Of a DNA stretch of 64,000 nt, positions 33,938 through 45,954 are shown piece after piece. Position numbers and translations under genes: made by a program. A model generated the notes under the pieces. The model saw nothing but the letters and a program-made list of their open reading frames with translations. It was not told the DNA's origin and searched no databases. Origin of the DNA: Bombardia bombarda (lineage: Eukaryota > Ascomycota > Sordariomycetes > Sordariales > Lasiosphaeriaceae); assembly GCA_030512295.1 (NCBI GenBank), contig JAULSR010000001.1, positions 868,001 through 932,000 on the forward strand, in the 5' to 3' direction. The first letter of the stretch is position 1; the number at the start of each line of letters is the position of its first letter.

Positions 33938-35710
33938 GTCGGCGGCGGTTGTGTTGGGAGGGCGACTTGAGGTCGTAAAGGCTAGAGGTGTCGCGTGACC
34001 ACTTTTTACTCCAACATGAGGACCAGGCGGAGGAGTAGCAATGAAGAGGCAATGCTTCCAAAGTCAACAGGAAACTGAAGACCTAGAATAGACCAAGCCA
34101 GTGATTTCTCCGCCAAGATGCAGACAGCGGGGGGATGATTTAAAGAAAAGGGTGTAAGCGCGGCCCGAGGAGTATCAACGGGCTAGGAATCCATGCAAAA
34201 TAATTACAGCAAAATAGTTACAGACCCGGCGCGGCGCAGAAAACTAAAAGAGTACGTAGTAGAAGAGTACGTTGTAGAAGAGCAAGGATGGCCCTGCGTC
34301 TCTGTGAACCAGTTCCAGGATGGCCGCGCGTCGAGATGATGCGACGGGGGAACGATGTCAAACGCTAGCAAGACAGAAAGCGGGCAAAAAGAAGAGAGGA
34401 GTAAAGAAGATGGGGAACCAATTGCTAAGACACAGGGAGGTGTGTGAGGGTGAGATGAAGAAACAGCCGTCAGGACGAGTAGTAGTAGTACATTTGATGT
34501 TGCACAAATAGTCAGCGGTCAGGTAAGGCAGGCAGGTTATACAGTAGTAGTGGCGTAGTTTGAGAGTTATTACTGTGTATATCTTGAATGAGATGGCCGC
34601 TAAGTCCTGCCCCCAGTTGCCTTCATCGAAAGGGCCAACAAAGCCACCAACCCCCAAAATGCGCCTCTAGGCACTGACAGTCTGACGAGCCAAGCCAAAC
34701 TGAGAGGATCGTGATCCCCGACCACCCATATGGTTTGGGGGCGCCCACCCCCCATCCCGACTGGCCTTGCGGCTGATCGGCACGGTCCAGCAATATCTGA
34801 AGAGGATGGGGGGTGGGTGAATGGTGGCTTCAAGGCGACGCACGCGAGCGTGCGTGAGCGCGTGCGGCGATACCAGGTGGGCGCAACGGACGGAGGTAAA
34901 GAAGGTACCACCACACTCGCCAGACGGGCCATGCTAAACCGGGAACCATACCAGACGCCGAGCGTCCGCTACTGGCAAATCTTAGATGCATAATCTGCTG
35001 GTGACGCGTAATCCGGTCTTTCTCCTAGCGCTAATTGCCCGGGAGAGTGGGAGGCAGGGCCCGAGGTGAGGGGGGAGGAGAGCCTCGCACGTCCCAGTCA
35101 AGGTTCCTCGTCATGCCCGTACCTGCGCAAAAGTACATATCAAAAAGGTAAAAACGGGCATAAGGAGACTGTGGAGGAGTGGCATGTTGAAAGAAACGGT
35201 TCGCCGCTACTTTCAGGGCCAAAGAGTGTAGCTTTTCCCCCGCGTTACAGGTTAACTTTGCGCAGTCCGTCCGTCGACGCATGGGTTCAAAATTCCAGGT
35301 ACACAGTAGGTTGTTTCTGGAACCGTTGGTCGCGTGCCACAGTGCAGCAGGTTGGGCGCTCACTCAGTCGCTCCTTCCGTCATCACACTCATCAGTGAAA
35401 GCAAGTAGGGTCCCAGATAAGATTAGATCGATCGTCCCTTCCTTTTTCCTAAGATACGCCTATCCGCAATATCGAAATGCGGCTTCCCGTTACGCCTGCG
35501 TTGTTGATCGCACAACGTGAACAAGAACGGAAATAATTCCTCGGGTGTAAAAAATCAGCGTGTCGCGTGCCGACCTGCCTTCTTCAATGTCTGCCCCTCT
35601 GTCAGCCTGCCCATCTGGGCCGCCTCGTTTCTTCGTGCCCTGGCGCCAAGAAGTGCAATACGCTGCTCGACGTGCTAGTCCAATAGGGGTTGCAGATGTG
35701 GCGCCATGCC

Positions 35711-35760
35711 AAGACATCCCAAGCAATCCCGAGCAATCCCAAGCAATCCCATGCAATCCC
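35711..35760. repeat. Five-copy 10-bp minisatellite
   Basis: Five 10-bp units of consensus AAGCAATCCC, with single changes in units 1, 3 and 5 (unit 1 has two). Confidence 0.9.
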
Positions 35761-37403
35761 AAGGATTGGCCATTCGCTCTGGGCGGCCAATCCAGCGTCC
35801 CGCATCTTAAAGATCGACAGAGGTCGGTTTCTGTTGGTGACAAGAGGCTCGCACTTGACCCGATATGCGAATACGACAACCCATCGAGTCAAATAAACAA
35901 CAATCTTCCCTCCCGTAATCACAAAAACCATCATCCAACGATAGACGGGAATTCGTATACATACAACACGGATAACTGCCTTACCTCCCAATTACACTCA
36001 CACAACACTTACCAACTAACTGACTGTAAGTAACCGACCAACTAAAACCAAAAACCAAATCCTCCCGCGGCGGGATTCCGACTCGGTCCCGATGACATCA
36101 ACGGCCTTCATCAGCCGCCGGGGTCCTGGCACTGTTGCCAACTCCAAAACCAACTCCCAAGCGACAAGCGAACTCTAAAGCACCACATCTGACCGCTGAA
36201 CATCCGAGTATCCGTGCTCGGCCAATGAAGAGACTTGCATCCCGCCAATACCAAGAGTCCAAGACACCAGCCTCTAGAACTACTGGTGTATTCGTATGGT
36301 ATCCCAATTGAGACGTCTGCCGTTTCGCTTTTGAGAACTATCTATCTGACCAGTGCTTTCCGTTTTGTCTCCCATCCAGGAAACTAAACACCGAGACAGT
36401 TTGGGAACCACCTGGTCTGAGGGAATAATGTAGATACCCAATTCAAAGTAATAAATATGCCTGTTTGAAGACAAGACACCGACTCTGTCTGATGTCACTG
36501 GACATAACCAGTATTGTAGGTAGACAAAATGCGACATAGATACCTGCCTTTATTCCCAGTCTGCGTACGTAAGGTGGGCATGAATTATTCGAAGGATGAC
36601 GCACGAGATACCGAGACATTGTCTCTCGGGACCCTATATGTGGCGTGCCTATTGATCTTGACTCTCGTGCTTCCCCGGTTTTCATCACGCCCGCTATCTC
36701 GCTCGATCCTGATATTATGACCAACATCTACAGAAGGCAGTTTGTGACGGTGGAAGAGAGAAGATAGAGCCATACATTGGAGCTCTCCTTACCCACGAAG
36801 ATACAATGACAGAAAGATAAGCCAGTGATTTTATTCTCTACTACCCCAACCTACTAATTAAGGTATTCCGCTTTCTTTATCATGCGCTACGGCTGGCATA
36901 AATTTACCAAGTAAAGCAAAAGCAGTACAAGGAGGAATACCATGCCTATGGAAAAAGAAAAAAAAACCAATGCCATAATGATTCCACCCACCCATCCAAC
37001 CATTATCCGATGTCCCGTGCTGGTCACTGCCCGTATCTGAATGATGTGATGATGGTGTGTGTAACGTAATAAACTCCAAGCAACGCGACACAATAGAATA
37101 CCCATATAAAAGCATCGGCAGTAACAAGGAAAAGAAAAAGTGTAACAAACAGCTCCTTGGTATCACAACCAATTACGCCCCGTCAAAGAAACCTTATCCC
37201 ACCGACGATATGGGCCCGACGAGTAGACCTACGAGGAGACACACGATGGCTCCTCAACCCTGCAAGAACCCGTCGTCCCCGCCGGAGTCGCCTCGTCATA
37301 ATACCACCTGCTGCTGCTACTGCTGCTGCCGCTCCCTCCTCATCGGCACCCACTACGCGAGAACTAGCAGCAGCAGCAACAAACCCACCCAATCCCTCCG
37401 TCG

Positions 37404-37427
37404 CCCCCCCCCCCCCCCCCCCCCCCG
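37404..37427. repeat. Poly-C tract, 24 bases
   Basis: Twenty-four uninterrupted C on the plus strand, which is G24 on the coding strand of the PP2C gene, 54 nt past its stop codon. Confidence 0.9.
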
Positions 37428-37481
37428 CCCTCCTCTAATAACGAAGAGCAGTGTCCAAGGTCTCAACAAGACGTCCCCCGA

Positions 37482-39470
37482 CTAAAGCTTCGCCTTAATA
37501 GCCTTCTTGCTCCCCTCGGCCGTCGCCTCCTCATTCACCACCACCTCGCCCGTCTTCTCGCCGTACCCAAAGAAGATAACCTGCACCGTCAGGTCATCCC
37601 GGTACCGCCTCGAGTACGGGCTCGGCAGGGTCAGCAGCGCCGACACCTGCTCCTGGTTCTTGCCGCCCAGCGCGTTCCTGATGATATGCGTAGCCACATT
37701 CTTATCCTCCACCACAAACCGGTCCATCTTGTCCGGCGGCGTGCCCCACTGCCTAAGCCGGAACGGCGTCTTTTGCCCGTCATCCTCGGCACCACCACTG
37801 CCCTTCCCCGCCGCCTCGACGGGCAGCGCGCCCTTCTGCGCCGACGACGAGCCAAAGATGCTCGACCACACCGAATCAAACTGCGTGTTCGCTGTGCTGC
37901 TGCTGCTGCTGCTGCTCGCCTGGCTCTCGATCCACTTGCCCACGAGCCCAATCACCTCCTCATTCGTCAACATCTCCCACAAGCCATCCGTCGCCATGAC
38001 GACAAAGTCCCCCTTCTCGGGCTCGATCCGCGTCGTGGTCACGACCGGCTCGGCCGTGACGTACGGCGGCGTCTTGAGCAGACTCGACGCGCCGCGGCCA
38101 AAGAACTGGTCCCTGAGCTTGTCCGCAATGTCGCGCGTCCACTTGTAGCTGGCGTCGCCGAACGCGCGGCTGGGCTCGAGCCCGCCGAGGATGCGGCCGT
38201 TGCGCACGACGTGCTGCTCGCCCGGGTGCAGCTTGCGCAGGCGCGCCACCTCGTCCGGGTTGCTGCCCGTCTGGTCGACCGACAGCGGGGTGGCGGTCCA
38301 CTTGCCCGAGGAGGCGCCGCCGGGGCCCGCGGCGGCGCGGCGGCCGAGCACGGCGCGCGAGTCGCCCGTGCAGGCGACGCGGAGCAGCTTGGACTTGGAG
38401 TCGTAGAAGGAGAGCAGGGCGCACGAGCCCGAGAGCGCGGGGGCGAGCAGCTCGGCGCCGACGATCTTGTTGTTGGCCTTGAGCACCTTTTGGACCGACT
38501 GGTTGACGATCTCGTCGTCGAGCCGGAGGAACCCTGTCTTGATGGCGGACTCGACCGCGTCTTGGGATGGGGTCTGGCTGTTGGGGCTGGCCTTGTATGT
38601 GTCGTTGAGCTCGCGGGCGACGTAGCTGATGAGGGTTTGGCGGAGCTTGGCGGAGGTGGTCCAGCCGCTTTTGGGTTTGGTATGTTAGTTTATAGTAACA
38701 CAGAGGGATGGCGTAGGATGGGATGAGAAAGATGAGAAGTAGTAAACATACGAGTGTCCGTCAAAGACGCCCCAGAACATCCAGTCGCTGGCGCTGCCGG
38801 TAGCGCTGCCCTCGGTCTTGTTGGGGATCTCGACAATCTTCTCGGCGTGGTCGTCCTCAATCGGGTTGTTGCTGGGCAGCTGGACGATATCGTAGCGCAC
38901 CACGCCCTGGCCGCGGTTGACAAAGTAGGACTGCTCGCTCTTACGGAGCTTCTGCGTGGCCTGGTCGGGGGTCAACATCTCCACCACGGTGCGGCCGTCG
39001 TCGCCCGTCGATTTCGAGATGGGCCCCTCGCCCACATAGGTGCCTGTGTGTAGCTCGTCCTGGCCAATGACTAGAACCGACCGGGTGGGCGCCGAGGAGT
39101 CGTCGGCGGTGGCGGTGGCGCGGGTGGAGTAGCCGCGCTGGATCAGAGTGCTGTTGTTGGCGTCGCCGGCGTATTGGTAGTAGGCGCCGTAGCCGACAAG
39201 GGCCGAGATGACGGCCAGGGAGGCGCGGCGGATGAACATGGAGGACTGCAGAGGCTCACCGAGCGCATGCTGCTGCTGCACGGGGCGGTTTTGATGGCGG
39301 GGGAGCTTGGGGCTCGGGCTCGGGGAAGAGGTCGAGAAGAGGTGCTTGGTTGCTCCGGGCTGGGCGCAGACGGAAGCGGTCTGGACGAAAGAGCTCCGTC
39401 GACTAACTCGAAGACCCCGAACGGTACATTGGAAGGATGTCCGAAAGGCTCGAGCGGCGGCACGGCGCAT
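37482..39470 (-). CDS. Mitochondrial PP2C phosphatase (Ptc5 / pyruvate dehydrogenase phosphatase type)
   Basis: Mg/Mn-dependent Ser/Thr phosphatase of the mitochondrial PP2C branch that dephosphorylates pyruvate dehydrogenase in yeast. Exons 38752-39470 and 37482-38667 give 634 residues. The N-terminus is Arg/Ser-rich with few acids (MRRAAARAFRTSFQ, RVSRRSSF), and a hydrophobic segment near residue 80 (RRASLAVISALVGYGAYY) suggests inner-membrane tethering. PP2C motifs: YDIVQLPSNNPIEDDH, FWGVFDGHSGW (across the splice), LLRVACTGDSRAVLG, LEPSRAFGDASYKW, FVVMATDGLWEML, YRDDLTVQVIFFG. A Ser run (CTG repeats near 37893) interrupts the domain. The 78 kDa complex I gene lies about 3 kb away, but common regulation is not shown. 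Confidence 0.92.
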
Positions 39471-40271
39471 TGTCTGCGGTTTTGATCAGAGCCCGAGACG
39501 ACGAATATTGCGTCGAGACGGCTTGGAGATTGAGAGGTAAGGTGGGTGGTTGTGATTGGGGTAGGATTCCACTGCGGATTTGCTGCTCTCAAGTGCTTGC
39601 AGCGTGTGCTGTGGACCTGTTGAAACCCGTACTCAGCAACCAAACTACTAAGGTGGAAAAATGAAGTAAAATTCGAATAGTATCAGAATATCAAGAGAGT
39701 GTCGGTAGGTTTGTGTAAGTCAAAGAACTAGTGAATTATCTCTACGCTAGAGACGGTGTTTTGGTAATTCTAGGGATAAAAGGTTACACAAGCGGGTACA
39801 CAAAGTATGGGGGACAAAAGCGTAAGTAGAGTTAGGTGGGGCCCGTGCATCGCGCCTGCCGTCCCCGTCTTGAATTTCCCCCCCCGCCTGTGCCCCCCGT
39901 CTGCCTGTCAAATGTGGAGATGCTCGCTCGCCTTCGGTTGTGGTGGAATCTAGCACCAAGTCAAACAAGCCCGCAATGACAGCGGCTCTCATCTGCTGTT
40001 CGCTCCAGTTTGGGCTCTCGCATGTGATTGATCAGGCGCCGCTACAACTGGAACTTATCACTAAACATACTTAAAGCACGACTTGAAATTTTATTATGAA
40101 AACATCGTACATTCATCCATCAATTCATCCTGATTACGCAACATAACAACAACTTGCTGCTCCACCTCAAAAACCTTGGCACCCGTCGGTTGTCGTTATC
40201 CCCAATCACCAATCTCAGGATCTCACCACCAAGGCATGAAGTGAACATATGTTCATATCTTTTTGATCAAC
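39471..40271. promoter_or_regulatory. Divergent promoter region of PP2C and Pex39-like genes
   Basis: An 800-bp spacer with AT-rich tracts; no gene recognised. Confidence 0.5.
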
Positions 40272-41140
40272 ATGGACACTCCAAATAGCGACAGCCGGAT
40301 TGCGGCCCCATCTGGGAGCACCACCTCGTCCATCGCCGCCTTCAGAAAGTTTGACGCTTACCCCTGGGCCCGAGACCGCCCCTTTCTTGTAAGTGAGAGA
40401 AAGAAGACATATCATGAACCCGGAACAAAAACTCACATAAACCCCCAGCAAGGCCTCATCGCCATGCTTGGCCCCATCACGGCGAGCACGGATCGGCAAA
40501 AGGCCCTAGGCATCACCCTGCAGGCGCGCATCTGGTGGTACAAGAGCCGCATGGACGTGGCCATCGACCGCAGCGCCTATGAGCGCTACATCGAGCAGGA
40601 CGCCTCAACCTGCCCGGACCCTATGCTGCTCACAAAGTCGGACGAGATCCAGCGGCGCATGGGCGCCACCACGCCGAGGCCGTTGCCTGAGCTGCCGTCG
40701 TGGCAGCTGGATGCGCCAAAGGTGGATCCCAGCAAGAAGGCCAGCGACCACCGTGTTCAAGAGACCGGTGGTGGTGGTGCGCCGTATCCCGAGTCTTTCC
40801 AGGCTATCATCGAGGCGGTAACGACGGGCAAGTCTGTCCCCGGCGTGCGTGAGATTCCGAATACGGTGGTGAGGCAGCCAGTGAGTTCTCTTAACCCCTA
40901 TCTCTCTCAAGCATAAACAGGGAAAAGGAAGAATGCAACTGACACCCTGCTCAGGGCATCTCCCCCGTCGGAAAAATGCAAGCTCCCCAGAAGCCTTGGG
41001 AGAAGAGAAGTGGTGGCCCCAACGTGACAACAACCGCCATCTCTTCTCCTTCGGAAACCGGCAGTGGTGTCGTGCTGTCCGAGTTTCCACCCGTCGATAA
41101 CCATCACGATGACGAAAACGATAACGAGGCAACTCGATGA
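40272..41140 (+). CDS. Pex39-like protein (KPWE motif, PTS2 import cofactor family)
   Basis: Exons 40272-40388, 40449-40880 and 40955-41140 join in phase 0 to 244 residues. The N-terminal part (FRKFDAYPWARDRPFLQGLIAMLGPITAS) matches a fungal domain of unknown function. The C-terminal part has PESFQAIIEAVTTGKSVPGVREIPNTVV and then QKPWEKR after the last intron. The 'phi-x-x-IPGI-x-x-IP' block followed by a KPWE motif is the pattern reported for Pex39 (yeast Yjr012c, human C6orf226), which helps Pex7 carry PTS2 cargo into peroxisomes. The KPWE motif is clear in the sequence; the functional link rests on my recall of that family. An ATG three codons earlier (40263) is also in frame. Confidence 0.7.
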
Positions 41141-42648
41141 TACCCCACCTACCTCTCGGGCATGAGTGCCGAGTACTCTTCCATGAAAAAACACGACAGT
41201 TAACCCCAGCGCTACGACTTCTCGACCATATACATCCGCATGCAGCCCTCATCACCATATTACTGCATAGTCATTTACCACGTGATGTCAGACAGTAGCA
41301 CTCCTTAAGCATTAGCTATATGCCCCATCTGCTCCGATACGATATACCCTTTCCCCCACTTTTCACTTTTTCCGTGTACCAGGCAGACACTAAGCAATGG
41401 GGAAGAGATAACCCGAGGACGTGTCTGAGAATGGTGGACGGATGATAGATAAACCGCGATATATGATACGTGAGTTCTTGGAAAGAGAGAGAGAGAGACA
41501 GGGCTAGCCAGTGATACACATACCTAGTTATGTCTTTTAATTTCTCAACTTGGGGTACTGCAAGCCCAAGTCGGTGTCTCAATAGATTAAAGCGGTATTG
41601 AGCAATCAATATATCTCTCACTCACGTTTCAAATAGTGTACCCCTTGTTGACACACAAGGGATATATACAAACGCACGAAACGATAAACTCCAAGCACCT
41701 TGATGACTTTTACCGTCGTACGTACCCGCAACCCAAAACCAATGAATACATGCCAAACTCTGCTCTCTACTTCGTGACTGGTCTGTCTGGGCGCAAGAGA
41801 CACTCGTACCACATAAACCATACCTACTCTAAAGACGTAAATATTATTGGTTCATAAAACAGACCGGATACTAAAACTGCTCCTTGCTCTGGATCATGGT
41901 GTTTGATACCGTGACAGTCGTAGACCCGTTGACTGACTAACCATCACCCACCCACTCACTCCCTTGATGGCGCAATAAAGTGATTTGGTACTCGTACTCT
42001 ACGTTGCCAAATCTGTCGGCTACCTCTCGGGTTCTCCAGGCGGATGAGCTCTATCATACAGAACAACTAATCGTCTATCTAGTAGGTATGTAAACAGACG
42101 ATCTGTATGCATTACACACACAGATATAAATGTATTCAGGAGAACGGAGTCTGATTGACGAAAGCGGCCAAACCCAGAAAGTAAAAAAGAAAAAGTAAAC
42201 TAAAGGAAAAACCAAAAAAGGAGTTGTCTTGGAATCGAATCAAGGATTTCTATAGACAAAAGCATCGTGTACAAAGTGCCCTTATCCTATACTCGACGCA
42301 ACGACAGAGGGTGAGAAGCACCATGTTCTGTATATGGAGGACCTAACAGCCCAACATACAAATATTAGCATCATATCACATGTCCTTTACACCGCTTACA
42401 TACCTATCATAAATGCCTTAGTTACTTATTTATCTCATATACACAAAAGAAAGCATAACAGACCAGTATGCAGACAAACAATCACATAAAACTGCGCCCA
42501 GTAGTGGTAGTAGTATATCAACATTCTCTTGCACTTCACTCGCTTCACGCTCACCTCTCTTCCCTCTTCTTCTCTCTAATAAATAATTGCACTTTTTATT
42601 TACACAAGAAAACCAGAAATACATCACTCCAGCCCTCTTCTCAACCTC
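41141..42648. other. Convergent intergenic region, 1.5 kb
   Basis: AT-rich spacer between the Pex39-like gene and the complex I gene. No gene, RNA or repeat of note. Confidence 0.55.
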
Positions 42649-45289
42649 TTAAGCCCCATATGCAATCTGGCCCATAGGTCTATCCTCCTCTACACCCGGA
42701 GCCATAAAGTTTGTCCTCGGGTCGCCCGTCTCCTTGGCCGCCGAGCAGCGCGCCATTGTTGGGGAGCTGTCATCACAGAAATATCAGTAGGCATAATCAA
42801 GATGGAGGGGGAAAGGGGGAACTGACCTCCTCGAAATCACATCCGTAAAATAAAAGTTCTCTACCACCTTCTTCAAAGGCTCCCCTGTGCTCTTAGCCCC
42901 CTTATTCTGGTCCACCAACTGCACCTTGCTCAGCGCCTTGAGCGCCGGCGTCTCCACAACATCGTACGCCGCCAGGGCCGGTGAAATCTCCACCATCCTG
43001 TCCCTCAGCTGCGCGACATCGTCATACGGCAACGGTGCGCCCAAGAACTCACTGACCGCACGGATAATCTTCCAGTCGGTCCGTGCCGCACCGGGCAGCG
43101 AAGTCGCCGCGCGCGTCATCTGCACACGTCCCTCGGTGTTGATATATGTGCCCGCCTTCTCGGTGTATGCCGCGCCGGGGAGGACGATATCGGCGATCTC
43201 AGCGCCCTTGTCACCGTGATGGCCCTGGTAGACGATAAAGGCGTCCTTGGGCACATCCGCCTCGTTGAACTCGTCCGCCCCCAAGAGCCAAACGAACTTG
43301 GGCTTGGTCTCGGCGACGGCTGTAGAGGGGGTGACAAAGCCGACCTCGAACGCGCCGACTCTGGAGGCATCGCGCTGGAGGACGTTGTAGCCGTTCCACT
43401 CGTCGGTCAAGAAGTTGGCCGCGTTCTTGTCGACAAAGGTGCCGACGAGCTCGTAGAATGCCTTCGCATCGGCGTGGTCTGTGACGCCCGAACCCACGAT
43501 AATCATAGGCCTCTGGGCTGCCTGCAGCTTCTTGCCGAAGGGACCGGAGAGCGTCTTCTTGAGCGCAGCGAGGTCGGTGCCCAGGTGCTCAAACTCAAAC
43601 GTGGACTCCCATGTCTCGCCAACAACACCGATCTCAAGGTCGGAGCGCAGCCATTGCTTTCTGATACGAGCGTTCAGGACAGCAGCCTCGTGTCTCGGGT
43701 TGGTACCAACGAGAAGGATGCAGTCGGCGGACTCAATACCCCAAATCTTGGAGTTGAACAGGTAGTTGGAGCGCACGTCGATGCCGTGAGCAATGGGCTG
43801 GCTGCCCGAGGGCATGTCGAGGGCGAGGTTGTCGGAACCAAGCTTGTTCGCAAGATCCTTCATGGCGACGAGGGACTCGACCTCGGTAAGCTGGCCGGCA
43901 ATGGCCTTGAACTCGTTGCCCTTTGGCGCGAGCGTCTGGTATGCGTGCGAGATCTCGGTCAGGGCCTGCTCCCACGAGGCGGGCTCGAACTTTGTTCCCC
44001 TGCGCACCAGGGGGATGGTGAGGCGCTGCGTCTTGAGACCGTCGCAGGCGAAGCGCGTCTTGTCGTCGATCCACTCCTCATTGACGTCGTCGTTGAGGCG
44101 GGGGATGATGCGCATGACCTCGAGGCCGCGCGAATCAACGCGGATGTTAGAGCCGAGGCCATCGAGAACGTCAATCGACTCGGTGCGCTTCAGCTCCCAG
44201 GGGCGAGCGCGGAAGGCGTATGGCTTGGAGGTCAAAGCGCCGACGGGGCAGAGGTCGATGACGTTGCCCGACATCTCCGAGTCGAGGTTCTTTTCCAGGT
44301 AGGTGCCGATCTGCAAGTCGTTGCCGCGTCCAGTCGAACCCAGCTCGGGGGCACCGGCAATGTCGTTTGCGAACCGCACGCACCTCGTGCAGTGAATACA
44401 CCTGTTCATAGACGTCTTGATCAAAGGTCCAATGTTCTTGTCCTCAACGGCACGCTTGCCGCCAATCTCGTGGAAGCGGCCGCGGTCAGCGCCGTAGCGC
44501 ATCGACTGGTCCTGGAGATCGCACTCGCCACCCTGGTCGCAGATGGGGCAGTCCAGGGGATGGTTGGCCAGGAGAAACTCCATGACACCCTCGCGCGCCT
44601 TGTGGGTGAGCGGGGAGTTGGTCTTGACGACCATGCCGGGTTGTACGGGCCATGCGCACGACGCGACGGGCTTCGGAACCCTCTCGACCTCGACCAAGCA
44701 CATTCGGCAGTTTCCGGCAATCATGAGCTTCCTGAGGGGTTAATTCGTCAGCGGGACCGCGTTGTGGGCAGGTAGGGGCCTCGGACGGGAGTGCCGGCGC
44801 GATGGGCAATCGACGTACTCATGGTAGCAGTATCTGCGAGACAATTAGTACAGGTTAGATGCGGAGAGAGATAGCTTCTGGATATGTATGGAGCTTACCT
44901 AGGGATGGTAGCTCCAGCCTTCTCGCAGGCTTGGATCAGCGCGGATCCGGCTGCGTTGCGATCGAATCAGCGATGACGACGACGAGACAAGGACGACGAC
45001 AGTAACAGCAGCGGCATTTCATCAGCGTCACGGCAATTGTTGCTCACCCTCAATCGACACCTTCTTTCCATCTGCGCGGCAGGGGGCATATTAGTATGCT
45101 GTCGCAACTCAATGGCAATGGCTCAAGGGCCAATTGGGTATTGGATTGGTGTAAATAAGTACCAATTGTGAGCTCGACCTCTGCGGGTCTATTTGCTGTC
45201 GCTGAAAAGGCTCGGCTGGTGCTGTTGGCCACGCTGGCTTGGAGCTTTCCAGTCCGCCAAGCCGAGCGAGCCAATGTTTGCCTCAACAT
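42649..45289 (-). CDS. nuo78: NADH:ubiquinone oxidoreductase 78 kDa subunit (NDUFS1/NuoG)
   Basis: Core subunit of the peripheral arm of mitochondrial complex I, holding iron-sulfur clusters N1b, N4 and N5. Six exons: 45163-45289, 45048-45071, 44899-44950, 44819-44833, 42827-44731 and 42649-42766. All phases join and give 746 residues, the family length. Exons 2 and 4 are only 24 and 15 nt. The leader MLRQTLARSAWRTGKLQASV is a mitochondrial presequence. The 2Fe-2S region is assembled across exons 3-5 (ACEKAGATIPRYCYHEKLMIAGNCRMC). CPICDQGGECDLQD, NRCIHCTRCVRF and GNVIDLCPVGALTSKPYAF carry the other cluster ligands. Donors GTACTT (intron 1) and GTCAGT (intron 5) are weak, but the family sequence requires them. 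The final exon ends MAPGVEEDRPMGQIAYGA. Confidence 0.97.
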
Positions 45290-45954
45290 CGTGTCGTCTT
45301 GACGGCTCGTCGTCAGGAGGATGGGAGGTGGTGGGCGGTGTGGTATCGAACGGGGAGGGGGAGGGCGGCAGCTCCTCTTCGGACGGTTGAGGCTCGAAGT
45401 CGCTAGGATCCGGGTCTTCAATGCGAACCTGAGGTTGATGGACGCTGCTCGCTCGGGAAGAGAGCTGCTGGGCAAGCTAGTCCTCGCTTGGCTGTCCAAT
45501 CAGCGACCCCACCTTTGTAAGCGCGTGTCTGTGCTTCTGCTGCCACTGCGCTGGTCCAAGCTTCTTGGGAAAATTCCCTTTATAAGCTTGGGCACTGGCC
45601 GCTTCCCTCGCTTCTCTTGGTTTTTTTCTTCATTAAATTGTATTGTGCACTTATTGTAGGAGAAACTCGCAAGGCTTTCCGGCTCACGCTGGATCGCTAC
45701 TCCCGTCGAGTCCTCCTCTATCATGTGCTCTAGATTAATTATGGCCCCGTTATGGATGCATTTGAGACGCCCTTTTGGGTCTCGATGAACTTGCTTCTTA
45801 CCGCCGGTGGTCACATTTCTGATTCTCTGATGCTTTCTTCTCGTGATTTGCAACTGTGCAGCACCGAAAGACGGTCGACCCACTGATGACTTTACTTTGT
45901 GTTGTCAATATCTCAATTTATAAAGTCATGCTCGAGTAACAATGTGTACACAAT
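45290..45954. promoter_or_regulatory. Promoter region of the 78 kDa subunit gene
   Basis: A 665-bp spacer between two minus-strand genes, upstream of the complex I gene. Open frames here have no recognisable protein. A short downstream part is the 3' UTR of the next minus-strand gene. Confidence 0.5.

Larger units (their letters stand above)
33938..37481. other. Long intergenic region, 3.5 kb
   Basis: The longest stretch without a recognised gene. It holds a 10-bp minisatellite (35711-35760), a pyrimidine-rich zone and a 24-base C tract near 37404. Many short open frames exist but none has protein-like conservation features. A non-coding RNA or a fast-evolving small gene cannot be excluded. 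Confidence 0.55.

Noticed and set aside
35280..35300. tRNA T-arm-like GGTTCAAAATTCC
   Set aside because: The loop is one base too long and no acceptor, D or anticodon arms can be paired around it.
35711..35760. CRISPR-like array
   Set aside because: Units are 10 bp with no spacers, and the organism is a fungus; it is a simple minisatellite.
43216..44775. 519-codon open frame antisense to the complex I 78 kDa gene
   Set aside because: It mirrors the GC-rich third positions of the sense gene, has Leu/Val/Gly/Arg-rich composition and no family features.
45500..45883. 127-codon minus-strand open frame upstream of the complex I gene
   Set aside because: It overlaps the promoter zone, has no recognisable domain and no splice or start signals that favour it.
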